Shown: positions 7,167-13,752 of the stretch, piece by piece
How positions within the stretch are numbered: the first letter of the stretch is position 1
How the letters are laid out: the number at the start of each line of letters is the position of its first letter
NCBI RefSeq assembly: GCF_937919355.1
Contig: NZ_CALFSA010000170.1
Location: forward strand, 1-15,646
Direction of reading: 5' to 3'
Length of the DNA stretch: 15,646 bases
Source of the DNA: an uncultured Methanofollis sp.
GTDB lineage: Archaea > Halobacteriota > Methanomicrobia > Methanomicrobiales > Methanofollaceae
Position numbers and translations under genes: made by a program
Notes under the pieces: generated by a model
What the model was told of the DNA's origin: nothing
Seen by the model: only the letters and a program-made list of their open reading frames with translations
Databases searched by the model: none

Positions 7167-8046
7167 GGGTCTTACAGACCCCTATGTGGTGGCGTACCCC
7201 CTGATCGCGGCGGTCGCCGACGACGAAGGGAGCCGGATCGAACTGGTCGAGTTCTTCGACTGCCTCGGCGGGGCACACTGGGTCCGCCGTCACTATGCAC
7301 AGAGCCCGCTCGTCGTCTCCGCAAGGACGGTGGGGGCGACGACACGGTACGTCCTCAGGGCGGGGTGTGTCCACCTTCCCCTGGAGGGTTCCCGCTTTCC
7401 CGCGGGAATCGCGGGCGCCGCGGTAGAGGGCGACGAGATCGCGGTCACCTATCTCGGCATGGGCGGCGGCGGTGTCGGGGCCTCGGCCTGCCGCGCCCGC
7501 GGCGGCGGGGTGATCAGGGCGTCGTGCGACGAGTCCGGCGGCGGCAAACTGGCAGGGTCGACGATCTGGCTGCCGCGGCGCGAGCGGGTGGTCATCGGTG
7601 TCGACGACACCGACACCGCCGAGGAGGGGGCGACCTGGACCCTCGTCCACAACATTGCAAAGGCTGTCGCCGATGAGTCTTCGGTGTACCTCTCCCACAC
7701 GATCGTCCAGTTGTATCCGGTGCCGGAGAGGACGAAGAACTGCGTTGCCTGTGCGGTGGAGTTTGCGTCGTCCGACCCCGATGGTCTCATCGAGCGGTTC
7801 GCCGCCCTGCTCCGCCGCCACACCCTCTCCGAGGAGACAGGGATGGCGGCGTACGTCGGCTTCGACCCGTCGCCCCTGCGGGCATACGGTGAAGCGGTGA
7901 AGAAGGGGAAGGTGTCGTGGACCGACCTCGAGGCCGTCCTCGGCGAGGTCAGGGTCGTGATGAACGGTCACGGCCTTATCGGTGCGGTGGCGTCGATCCC
8001 CTTCTACACCGACTACGAGGAGGCGATTGCCCTGTGGAAAGGCTGA
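7138..8046 (+). CDS. Methanogenesis marker protein 11 (TiaS-like fold)
   Basis: A 302-residue protein beginning near DPYVVAYP, with VEFFDCLGGAHWV at 37-49, glycine-rich GMGGGGVGASAC at 107-118, DDTDTAEEGATW at 156-167, NCVACAVEF from 201, and SEETGMAAYVGF at 231-242. From memory this fits methanogenesis marker protein 11, a family confined to methanogens with unknown function. DDTD suggests ATP and metal binding as in TiaS. The start ATG 7138 (AGGA four bases upstream) makes it overlap the previous gene by 29 bp; it overlaps the radical SAM gene by 13 bp. The two tandem paralogues share the motif order but differ widely at the N-terminus, so they may form a heteromer or act on successive substrates. 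A role in a late CoB step is inferred from context only. Confidence 0.82.
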   Translation: MESNRAAGSEGLTDPYVVAYPLIAAVADDEGSRIELVEFFDCLGGAHWVRRHYAQSPLVVSARTVGATTRYVLRAGCVHLPLEGSRFPAGIAGAAVEGDEIAVTYLGMGGGGVGASACRARGGGVIRASCDESGGGKLAGSTIWLPRRERVVIGVDDTDTAEEGATWTLVHNIAKAVADESSVYLSHTIVQLYPVPERTKNCVACAVEFASSDPDGLIERFAALLRRHTLSEETGMAAYVGFDPSPLRAYGEAVKKGKVSWTDLEAVLGEVRVVMNGHGLIGAVASIPFYTDYEEAIALWKG

Positions 8047-8999
8047 GGCTGAAAGCCGCACTCCTTGCCGCGGGAAAGGTGAAGGCCGTGGGCGTCCCCC
8101 CCGATAAGTACCTCTCCTCCTCCACCGCGGGGCCCGGCGCCGGCGGCGAGGGCTCCGTCTTTTTTTCCGTCGATGGTATGAGAGTCCGTCTTTCTGTGGA
8201 TCCCCATGCCGAACTCACCCTCATCCACGAGGGCAAGGGAAACGCGACCATCCCTTTCCGCGGGGAGATGGTGCGAGGCGTCCTTGAGGTGCCCGGCTTC
8301 CATTGCCCACGGCAGGCCTTCATCACCCTCACCTCCTCCTGCATCTTCTCCTGCCGGTACTGCGCCGTCCCCGGTCATGCGGGGAGGACGAAGAGCGCGG
8401 AGGAGGTCGTGGCTATGGTGAGGTCCGTCCTCGGGAGGATCGACGCGATCTCCCTGACAAGCGGTGTGGCCGGGAGCATCGCGGAGGAGGAGAGACGCAC
8501 ACTTGAGGTGGTGAGGGCCCTCGTCCCCTTCGGCCTCCCTATCGGGGTCTCCATCTACCCGACGCGCGACTCCCCCCGTCTCCTGAAGGAGGCCGGGGCC
8601 ACCGAGGTAAAGTTCAACCTTGAGGCGGCGACACCCGGTCTCTTTGCGGAGATGTGCCCTGGCCTTGAGTGGAACCTCGTCTGGGAGGTGCTCGAAGAGT
8701 CGGTGCGCCTCTTCGGGAAGAACCATGTCCAGAGCAATGTTATCGTCGGCCTCGGGGAGAGCGACGAGGAGATGGCAGCGGCTGTCAGGAGACTCTGCTC
8801 GACCGGGGTGATCCCGGTCCTCCGGCCTCTCACCCCGTCGGCCGGTCTCGCGCACTTCAGGCGCCCGTCGGCAGAGAGGTTGCTCAAACTGTACGCGATC
8901 GCACGAGAGGAGATGGCAACCGCCGGCCTCGACGCGAAAGAGGCGCTGACTATGTGTGCGGCATGCACGGGCTGCGACCTCGTGCCCGGGAGGGACTAG
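8034..8999 (+). CDS. Radical SAM protein of unknown function
   Basis: A 321-residue protein from a GTG start at 8034 (GAGGAGG ten bases upstream), overlapping the marker-11 gene by 13 bp. An N-terminal segment with SSSTAGPGAGG (28-38) precedes the radical SAM core, whose CxxxCxxC is C103/C107/C110 (CIFSCRYC). A NVIVGLGESDEEM strand-helix unit and VIPVLRPLTP resemble biotin-synthase-like radical SAM enzymes. The C-terminus carries C308/C311/C314 (CAACTGC), suitable for an auxiliary Fe-S cluster or metal. It is not the arginine methylase Mmp10, as far as its size and C-terminus can show. Operon position implies a part in making coenzyme B or a related cofactor. Substrate unknown. Alternative starts downstream would remove conserved-looking sequence. 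Confidence 0.85.
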   Translation: MERLRLKAALLAAGKVKAVGVPPDKYLSSSTAGPGAGGEGSVFFSVDGMRVRLSVDPHAELTLIHEGKGNATIPFRGEMVRGVLEVPGFHCPRQAFITLTSSCIFSCRYCAVPGHAGRTKSAEEVVAMVRSVLGRIDAISLTSGVAGSIAEEERRTLEVVRALVPFGLPIGVSIYPTRDSPRLLKEAGATEVKFNLEAATPGLFAEMCPGLEWNLVWEVLEESVRLFGKNHVQSNVIVGLGESDEEMAAAVRRLCSTGVIPVLRPLTPSAGLAHFRRPSAERLLKLYAIAREEMATAGLDAKEALTMCAACTGCDLVPGRD

Positions 9000-9002
9000 A
9001 GG

Positions 9003-10148
9003 ATGGACGGCGAGGAGGTGCTCGCTCTCGCTCTTTCCGGGGCGGCTGACGAACTGTACACGGTGCCGGGCTATCCTGTGACCGGGTGTGCTGTGCGGGC
9101 CGGTGCTGAGGTCTGCATGAACGAGAAGGTCGCTCTCGAGTACGCCCTCGGCGACTCCCTTTCTGGCAGGCGCGCAGCGGTGATCGTGAAGCACGTCGGT
9201 ATGAACATCCTCGCGGACCCCCTCGTGCAGGCGACGGCACAGGGTGTTGTGGGGGGCGTCGTCGTCGTCGTCGGGGACGACCTTCTTGCCCGCGCCTCGC
9301 AGGTCGGGGAGGACTCCCGCCACTTCGGCCCCCTGGCGATGGTGCCGTTCGTCGAGGCCGACGTGCCCGATGCCCTCCCTGCCGCAGTTGAAGAGGCCTT
9401 CGCCCTCTCCGAGGAGATGTCGCGGGTTGCGGTCCTGCGGGTGACGCCTGAGGTCCTTGACGCCCCGGTGACGACCCCCCCCACCCTCCGCGGGGGGAGG
9501 GGTGCGGGCGCCCTCGCGGAACCCGCGCTGACGATGCGGGGCAGGTGGGAGAGGGCCATGCAGGTTTCTGCGGAGTATGCGGGCCGCCAGGCCCCGAAAG
9601 GTGTCAGGGTCGCAATCCCGCCGGTGCCTGCGCCCTTTGGGGAACCGGAGCGTTTTGCCGACCGGGGGTTCTGCCGGACCCTCTGCCGGCACTGCCCCTA
9701 CCGCCCGCTCCTCTCCCTCCTTGCCGAAAGAGGGATGCGGCCCGCGGTCGATGCGGGGTGCTCCCTCCTCGCGACAAATCCCCCATACAGGATCGGTACT
9801 GCGAGTTACGGCCTCGGGTCTGCGGTGGCGGTGGGGGCGCGGAGCACGGGAGTCGCCCTGATAGGGGACTACGGGCTCCTGCACTCCGGCATAAACGCAC
9901 TGATCGACGTCTATGAGAAGGGCCTCCCCCTCCTCTGTATCGTCCTTGAGAACAGGCGCATGGGCATGGTCGGTGGCCAGGAGGTGACCGGGGTGGAGAG
10001 GTATCTCGACTGGGCCGGACCGGCAGTCTGTCGCGCCGACGACCTGGCCGGACTGGCGCGGCTGATCGTGCCCGCCGGGAAGCCAACGACGGTGGTCGTC
10101 ACCGGGGTATGCCCCGGAGGTGAGAGTCATGAAAAAGTGGAATGTTGA
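9003..10148 (+). CDS. IorA-like thiamine-diphosphate enzyme, short form; candidate 2-oxosuberate decarboxylase
   Basis: 381 residues. The N-terminal pyrimidine-binding domain (about 1-160) has MNEKVALE at 39-46, with Glu41 in the place of the cofactor-activating Glu of indolepyruvate ferredoxin oxidoreductase (IorA), and KHVGMNILADPL at 63-74. A low-complexity linker (about 157-180) leads to the diphosphate-binding domain: C224/C228/C231 with CPYR, GDY at 288-290, and N317 in ENRRMGM, the GDx...N Mg-ThDP motif. IorA proteins are about 600 residues. This one lacks the middle domain and the C-terminal ferredoxin domain, and no iorB lies here. It therefore looks like a non-oxidative 2-oxoacid decarboxylase. 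Placed directly before aksA (20-bp overlap), it may decarboxylate 2-oxosuberate to 7-oxoheptanoate. Fold call strong, substrate inferred. Confidence 0.85.
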   Translation: MDGEEVLALALSGAADELYTVPGYPVTGCAVRAGAEVCMNEKVALEYALGDSLSGRRAAVIVKHVGMNILADPLVQATAQGVVGGVVVVVGDDLLARASQVGEDSRHFGPLAMVPFVEADVPDALPAAVEEAFALSEEMSRVAVLRVTPEVLDAPVTTPPTLRGGRGAGALAEPALTMRGRWERAMQVSAEYAGRQAPKGVRVAIPPVPAPFGEPERFADRGFCRTLCRHCPYRPLLSLLAERGMRPAVDAGCSLLATNPPYRIGTASYGLGSAVAVGARSTGVALIGDYGLLHSGINALIDVYEKGLPLLCIVLENRRMGMVGGQEVTGVERYLDWAGPAVCRADDLAGLARLIVPAGKPTTVVVTGVCPGGESHEKVEC

Positions 10149-11256
10149 GATATGTGACGTCACGCTCCGTGACGGTGAGCAGACGCCGGGTGTATCGTTT
10201 AATTGCGAAGAGAAGAAGGAGATCGCACAGACCCTTGACGCTGTCGGCGTCGAGGTGATCGAAGCCGGTTTCCCGGCGGTTTCAAAGAACGAGAAGGCGG
10301 CGGTGCGGGAGATCTGCGGTATGGGCCTCGACGCCCGGATCTGTGCACTCGCCCGGGCAAAAAAGTATGACATCGACGCCGCCCTCGACTGCGGCGTGGA
10401 CATGATCGGCATATTTGCGGCCACTTCAGACCTCCATATCAGGATGAAGTACGGCAAGAGGCGTGAGGAAGTCCTTGCCGAGGCCTGTGCCATGATCGAG
10501 TACGCCCACGACCACGGCGTCGCCGTCAGGTTCGGTGCCGAAGACGCCTCCCGGACCTCTCTCCCTGACCTCATACAGGCGTACAGGCAGGTCACCGATG
10601 CCGGTGCCGACCTCGTCACCTTTGCCGACACGGTCGGGTGCATGACCCCCTCCGAGGTCGGGGAGCGGGTGCGCCAGGTCGCGGCCGCCATCGACACGCC
10701 CATCTGCATCCACTGCCACGACGACCTCGGGTGCGCCACCGCAAACACCATCACGGCCGCTGCAAACGGTGCTTTCCAGCTCCACACCACGGTCAACGGC
10801 CTCGGCGAGAGGGCCGGGAACGCCGCCCTTGAAGAGGTGCTCGTCGTCCTGGCCATGAAGGCCGGGATCAACAGGTACGACCTCTCTCACCTCCAGAGAC
10901 TCTCCGAGAGGGTCGAGAGAGCCTCGGGGATCGCGGTCGCGAAGAACAAGGCGGTCGTGGGCGCCCATGCCTTCGCCCACGAGAGTGGCATTCACATCGC
11001 CGCGATCCTCAGGGAACCCGAGACCTACGAGTACGTGCGCCCCTCCCTTGTCGGTGCGTCGAGGACGTTCATCCTCGGCAAGCACACGGGCAGGCACGCG
11101 ATCGAGCATGTCGCCTCCTCCCTCGGCTACGACCTCGACGACGCCGGGATCTCCTGGGTCCTTGCCGAGGTGAAGAGGCGGAGCGAGGCGAAGTGCACGG
11201 TGACACCCGAAGTCCTCCAGGAGATCCTCTGCGCCGCACAGAAAGGAGCGGTCTGA
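10129..11256 (+). CDS. aksA: AksA, homocitrate synthase family (CoB chain elongation)
   Basis: AksA condenses acetyl-CoA with 2-oxoglutarate, then with 2-oxoadipate and 2-oxopimelate, in the repeated elongation leading to 2-oxosuberate. The 375-residue protein belongs to the 2-isopropylmalate/homocitrate synthase family: DVTLRDGEQTPG at 10-21 (metal-binding Asp15), HCHDDLG with H195 and H197, and GLGERAGN at 224-231. There is no long C-terminal leucine-feedback domain, unlike typical LeuA/CimA. The ATG at 10129 has GGAGG eight bases upstream; a GTG at 10120 is the poorer choice. It overlaps the preceding gene by 20 bp and aksD by one base. Citramalate synthase or NifV-type homocitrate synthase are alternatives by homology alone. 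The YLRT-bearing aksE in the same operon favours AksA. Confidence 0.88.
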   Translation: MKKWNVEICDVTLRDGEQTPGVSFNCEEKKEIAQTLDAVGVEVIEAGFPAVSKNEKAAVREICGMGLDARICALARAKKYDIDAALDCGVDMIGIFAATSDLHIRMKYGKRREEVLAEACAMIEYAHDHGVAVRFGAEDASRTSLPDLIQAYRQVTDAGADLVTFADTVGCMTPSEVGERVRQVAAAIDTPICIHCHDDLGCATANTITAAANGAFQLHTTVNGLGERAGNAALEEVLVVLAMKAGINRYDLSHLQRLSERVERASGIAVAKNKAVVGAHAFAHESGIHIAAILREPETYEYVRPSLVGASRTFILGKHTGRHAIEHVASSLGYDLDDAGISWVLAEVKRRSEAKCTVTPEVLQEILCAAQKGAV

Positions 11257-12467
11257 TGGGCACTCTTGCCGAGGAGATCCTTGGGGCGCCTGCCGGGGAG
11301 TACGTCGACCGCCGGGTGGACCGGGCCTATGCCCATGACGGCACCGGCGTCCTGGCGCGGGAGGCCTGGCTCTCGATCGGGACAGGGGCCTTCCCCGACC
11401 CGGACCACAGGTACCTCATCTTCGACCACATCGTCCCGGCAAACACCTCCCTGACCGCCGACCTCCAGAAGGAGTTGCGGGTCTTTGCCCGGCAGCAGGG
11501 GATGCACCTCTCCGACGTCGGCGGTGGCGTCTGCCACCAGGTGATGGCTGAAGGGTATGCCCTGCCCGGCGAGGTGATTGTCGGGGCGGACTCGCACTCC
11601 TGCACCCTCGGGGCCTTCGGCGCCTTTGCGACGGGTGTCGGGGCGACAGACATGGCCGGTATCTGGGCGACGGGCGAGACCTGGTTCAGGGTGCCGGAGA
11701 CGACCGGCGTCTTTCTGGATGGCGCCCTCACCGGTGCGGCCGCGGCAAAGGACGTCGCCCTTGCCTATGTCTCTGCCCTCGGCATGGACGGTGCGACCTA
11801 CCGTGCCCTCGAGTTCGTCGGCGAGGGGGCAGGGGGACTCTCGATGGCCGACCGCCTCACCCTCTCCAACATGGCGGTGGAGACAGGTGCGAAGGCCGGG
11901 ATGTTCTATGCCGACGCGGTGACGCGGGAGTACCTCGCCGGGTTCGGCCATGCAGTGGAGGAGCAGACGCCTGTCGATGGATACCGGCAGGAGGTCACTC
12001 TCGACCTCGGGGATATCGAACCCCTCCTTGCCCTGCCGCCGCGGGTTGATACTGTATGCCCGGTGGCCGAGAAAGAGGGTCTGGCCGTGGATCAGGTCTT
12101 CCTGGGCACCTGCACCTGCGGGCGCTACGAGGACCTGGAGGCCTTCGCCCGCATCGTGCGGGGGAAGAAGGTGACGGTGAGGACCGTCGTCGTCCCGGCG
12201 TCTCGGGCCGTGCTCACCCGTGCGGCCTCGACCTGGGTGCTCCCCGCACTCATCGAGGCCGGGTGCGCCGTCGGGACGCCCGGGTGCGGCCCCTGTCTCG
12301 GCGCCCATATGGGTGTGATCGGGGAAGGAGAGGTCTGCCTCTCGACCGCGAACCGGAACTTCAGGAACAGGATGGGCGTCGGCGGCGAGATCTACCTGGC
12401 CTCGCCCCAGACCGCCGCGGCGACCGCCCTTGCCGGCGAGATCCGGTCCCCGGAGGGGTGCCTGTGA
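11256..12467 (+). CDS. aksD: AksD, homoaconitase large subunit
   Basis: Large subunit of methanogen homoaconitase, which isomerises homocitrate (and its longer homologues) to homoisocitrate through the homoaconitate intermediate, using a [4Fe-4S] cluster. 403 residues, normal for the LeuC/AksD branch. Visible motifs: AHDGTG at 26-31, FDHIVPAN at 56-63, GADSHSCTLGAFG at 110-122, and cluster cysteines C286, C344 and C347 (the latter two as GCGPC). The usual CTNGR reads CTCGR here, so Cys288 replaces Asn. The start ATG overlaps the aksA stop (TGATG) and has GGAG about eight bases upstream; a 22-residue longer version lacks support. It overlaps aksE by four bases. LeuC is the alternative; the partner subunit decides. 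Confidence 0.9.
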   Translation: MGTLAEEILGAPAGEYVDRRVDRAYAHDGTGVLAREAWLSIGTGAFPDPDHRYLIFDHIVPANTSLTADLQKELRVFARQQGMHLSDVGGGVCHQVMAEGYALPGEVIVGADSHSCTLGAFGAFATGVGATDMAGIWATGETWFRVPETTGVFLDGALTGAAAAKDVALAYVSALGMDGATYRALEFVGEGAGGLSMADRLTLSNMAVETGAKAGMFYADAVTREYLAGFGHAVEEQTPVDGYRQEVTLDLGDIEPLLALPPRVDTVCPVAEKEGLAVDQVFLGTCTCGRYEDLEAFARIVRGKKVTVRTVVVPASRAVLTRAASTWVLPALIEAGCAVGTPGCGPCLGAHMGVIGEGEVCLSTANRNFRNRMGVGGEIYLASPQTAAATALAGEIRSPEGCL

Positions 12468-12937
12468 AGGGCGAAGGACATGCCGTCTGCCTCGGCCGGG
12501 ACATCGACACCGACCTTATCATCGCAGGGCGATACCTGCGGACGAAGGACAGGTCTGTCTGGGCGGCTCATGTCTTCGAGGACCTCGACCCCACCCTTGC
12601 CGGGCGCCTTGCCGGGGCGGTCATTGTTGCGGGCCCGAATTTCGGGTGCGGGTCGTCTCGGGAGCAGGCGGCGGTCGCCCTGAAGGAGGCGGGCGTCGTC
12701 GCCGTCGCCGCCCCGACCTTTGCCAGAATCTTCTTCAGGAACGCCGTCAATATAGGACTCTTGGTGCTTGAGTGCGAGATCCCCTGCCATGAGGGCGAGG
12801 CGGTGCGCTTCGACCTCGACGAGGGATGGATCGAAGCTGGTGGGACCCGCCGCCCGCTCCGTCCTCTCTCCCCGCGGATGCGAGAGATCCTCCGGTCAGG
12901 GGGTCTTGTCCCCTATCTCAGCGGAGGCCATGGATGA
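12464..12937 (+). CDS. aksE: AksE, homoaconitase small subunit with YLRT specificity motif
   Basis: 157 residues, swivelling small subunit of the AksDE homoaconitase. It reads DIDTDLIIAGRYLRT at 13-27 and FGCGSSREQA in the centre. The loop YLRT at 24-27 is the residue set reported for Methanocaldococcus jannaschii homoaconitase (MJ1271), where isopropylmalate isomerases have other residues after YL. Arg26 and Thr27 select the longer, charged substrates. This is the best sequence evidence that the operon makes coenzyme B and not leucine. The start is GTG 12464 with GGAGGG about six bases upstream, overlapping the aksD stop (GTGA). A GTG two codons earlier is possible. It overlaps the next gene by four bases (ATGA). 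Confidence 0.93.
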   Translation: MKGEGHAVCLGRDIDTDLIIAGRYLRTKDRSVWAAHVFEDLDPTLAGRLAGAVIVAGPNFGCGSSREQAAVALKEAGVVAVAAPTFARIFFRNAVNIGLLVLECEIPCHEGEAVRFDLDEGWIEAGGTRRPLRPLSPRMREILRSGGLVPYLSGGHG

Positions 12938-13752
12938 TATTTCCTGAAGAGTGTAAATACGTGGGCCTTGCGAGTGCGAGGCCCCTCGGAGAAAAGGTCT
13001 ATTTCCTCTCCCGGTGGCTGATCCGGGAGACCCCCGAAGGCTACGAGGTCCTGTCGGTGAAACCTGCCGATGGAGAGGGACTGATGCGTGATGTCGCGGC
13101 GACATGGGTGCTCGCGAGGTCCGACGAGACATTTCTGTATCCTGATCCGGTGAACTTCAATGACCGGTCGCGCCTGATCAGTCTTGCGGCGGCCTCGGGC
13201 CACCGGTGCACCATCTTCCGGAGTCCCGACGAGTCGCGGACCTTTGTCCTCGACCCTGACCCGGAATCGCTCCTGACCGTGCATGTCTATGACATCATCC
13301 CGCCGCGCCCCCATCTTGCGGCGATCCTGAAAGAACTCGAAGGTGTCGGGCTTTTCGGCGACCTTGGCATAAGTTTCGAATATCATATCAGGGACATCAG
13401 GGAGACGGAGGCCGAGGTCTACCCCTGCCGTGCCGGTGGTTTCGACCGGACCCTGGATGCCGACCCCCTTGCAGGGACGGAGCATGTAGCCGGGTGCCTC
13501 ACGGCGAAGCAACTCTGTTCCGAGAACTACGGGGACGGGGTGGAGATCACCGAGATATGTCCCCTGACGCAGGTTGCGGAAGAACCGTTCATCGCCAGGT
13601 GTTGCCGCTCAGAGCGCGAGGGTGTCGGCGAATGGAACGGGAAGTTCGGCGGTGTCGTCCACTGGGGTGCGGCGCCCCATACCATCGATACGGTCCTCAG
13701 GAATGCGGTCGCCGGGTGGCGGGAGCATGAAGGTCGCGGTCGTCCCCGGTGA
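12934..13752 (+). CDS. Unrecognised Cys-rich protein between aksE and aksF
   Basis: 272 residues; no family recognised with confidence. There is no signal peptide and no membrane segment. The N-terminal half looks like a mixed alpha/beta domain (VYDIIPPRPHLAAIL at 118-132). The C-terminal half has six cysteines at 165, 188, 195, 209, 223 and 224, including GCLTAKQLC and ARCC, enough for a metal or Fe-S site. The ATG start at 12934 (GGAGG six bases upstream) overlaps the aksE stop as ATGA; the end overlaps aksF by 26 bp. This tight embedding between two CoB biosynthesis genes argues for a role in the same pathway. A sulfur-handling role in making the 7-mercaptoheptanoyl thiol is a speculative inference from the cysteines. 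Confidence 0.8.
   Translation: MIFPEECKYVGLASARPLGEKVYFLSRWLIRETPEGYEVLSVKPADGEGLMRDVAATWVLARSDETFLYPDPVNFNDRSRLISLAAASGHRCTIFRSPDESRTFVLDPDPESLLTVHVYDIIPPRPHLAAILKELEGVGLFGDLGISFEYHIRDIRETEAEVYPCRAGGFDRTLDADPLAGTEHVAGCLTAKQLCSENYGDGVEITEICPLTQVAEEPFIARCCRSEREGVGEWNGKFGGVVHWGAAPHTIDTVLRNAVAGWREHEGRGRPR

Noticed and set aside
6201..8046. True tRNA-Ile2 agmatinylcytidine synthetase (TiaS)
   Set aside because: Only the DDTD-type domain is similar; the C-terminal OB-fold and zinc-ribbon domains of TiaS are not seen, and there are two copies in a CoB operon.
9003..10148. Standard indolepyruvate ferredoxin oxidoreductase alpha subunit
   Set aside because: It is about 200 residues too short, lacks the C-terminal ferredoxin domain, and no iorB is adjacent.
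8013..10871. Open frame of 952 codons on the minus strand
   Set aside because: It runs antisense across four overlapping genes with clear families or motifs. Its translation is low-complexity (Arg, Pro, Ser, His rich) with no motif. High GC at third positions removes antisense stop codons.
11127..12308. 393-codon minus-strand frame opposite aksD
   Set aside because: AksD has all its family motifs; the antisense product is compositionally biased without a family.
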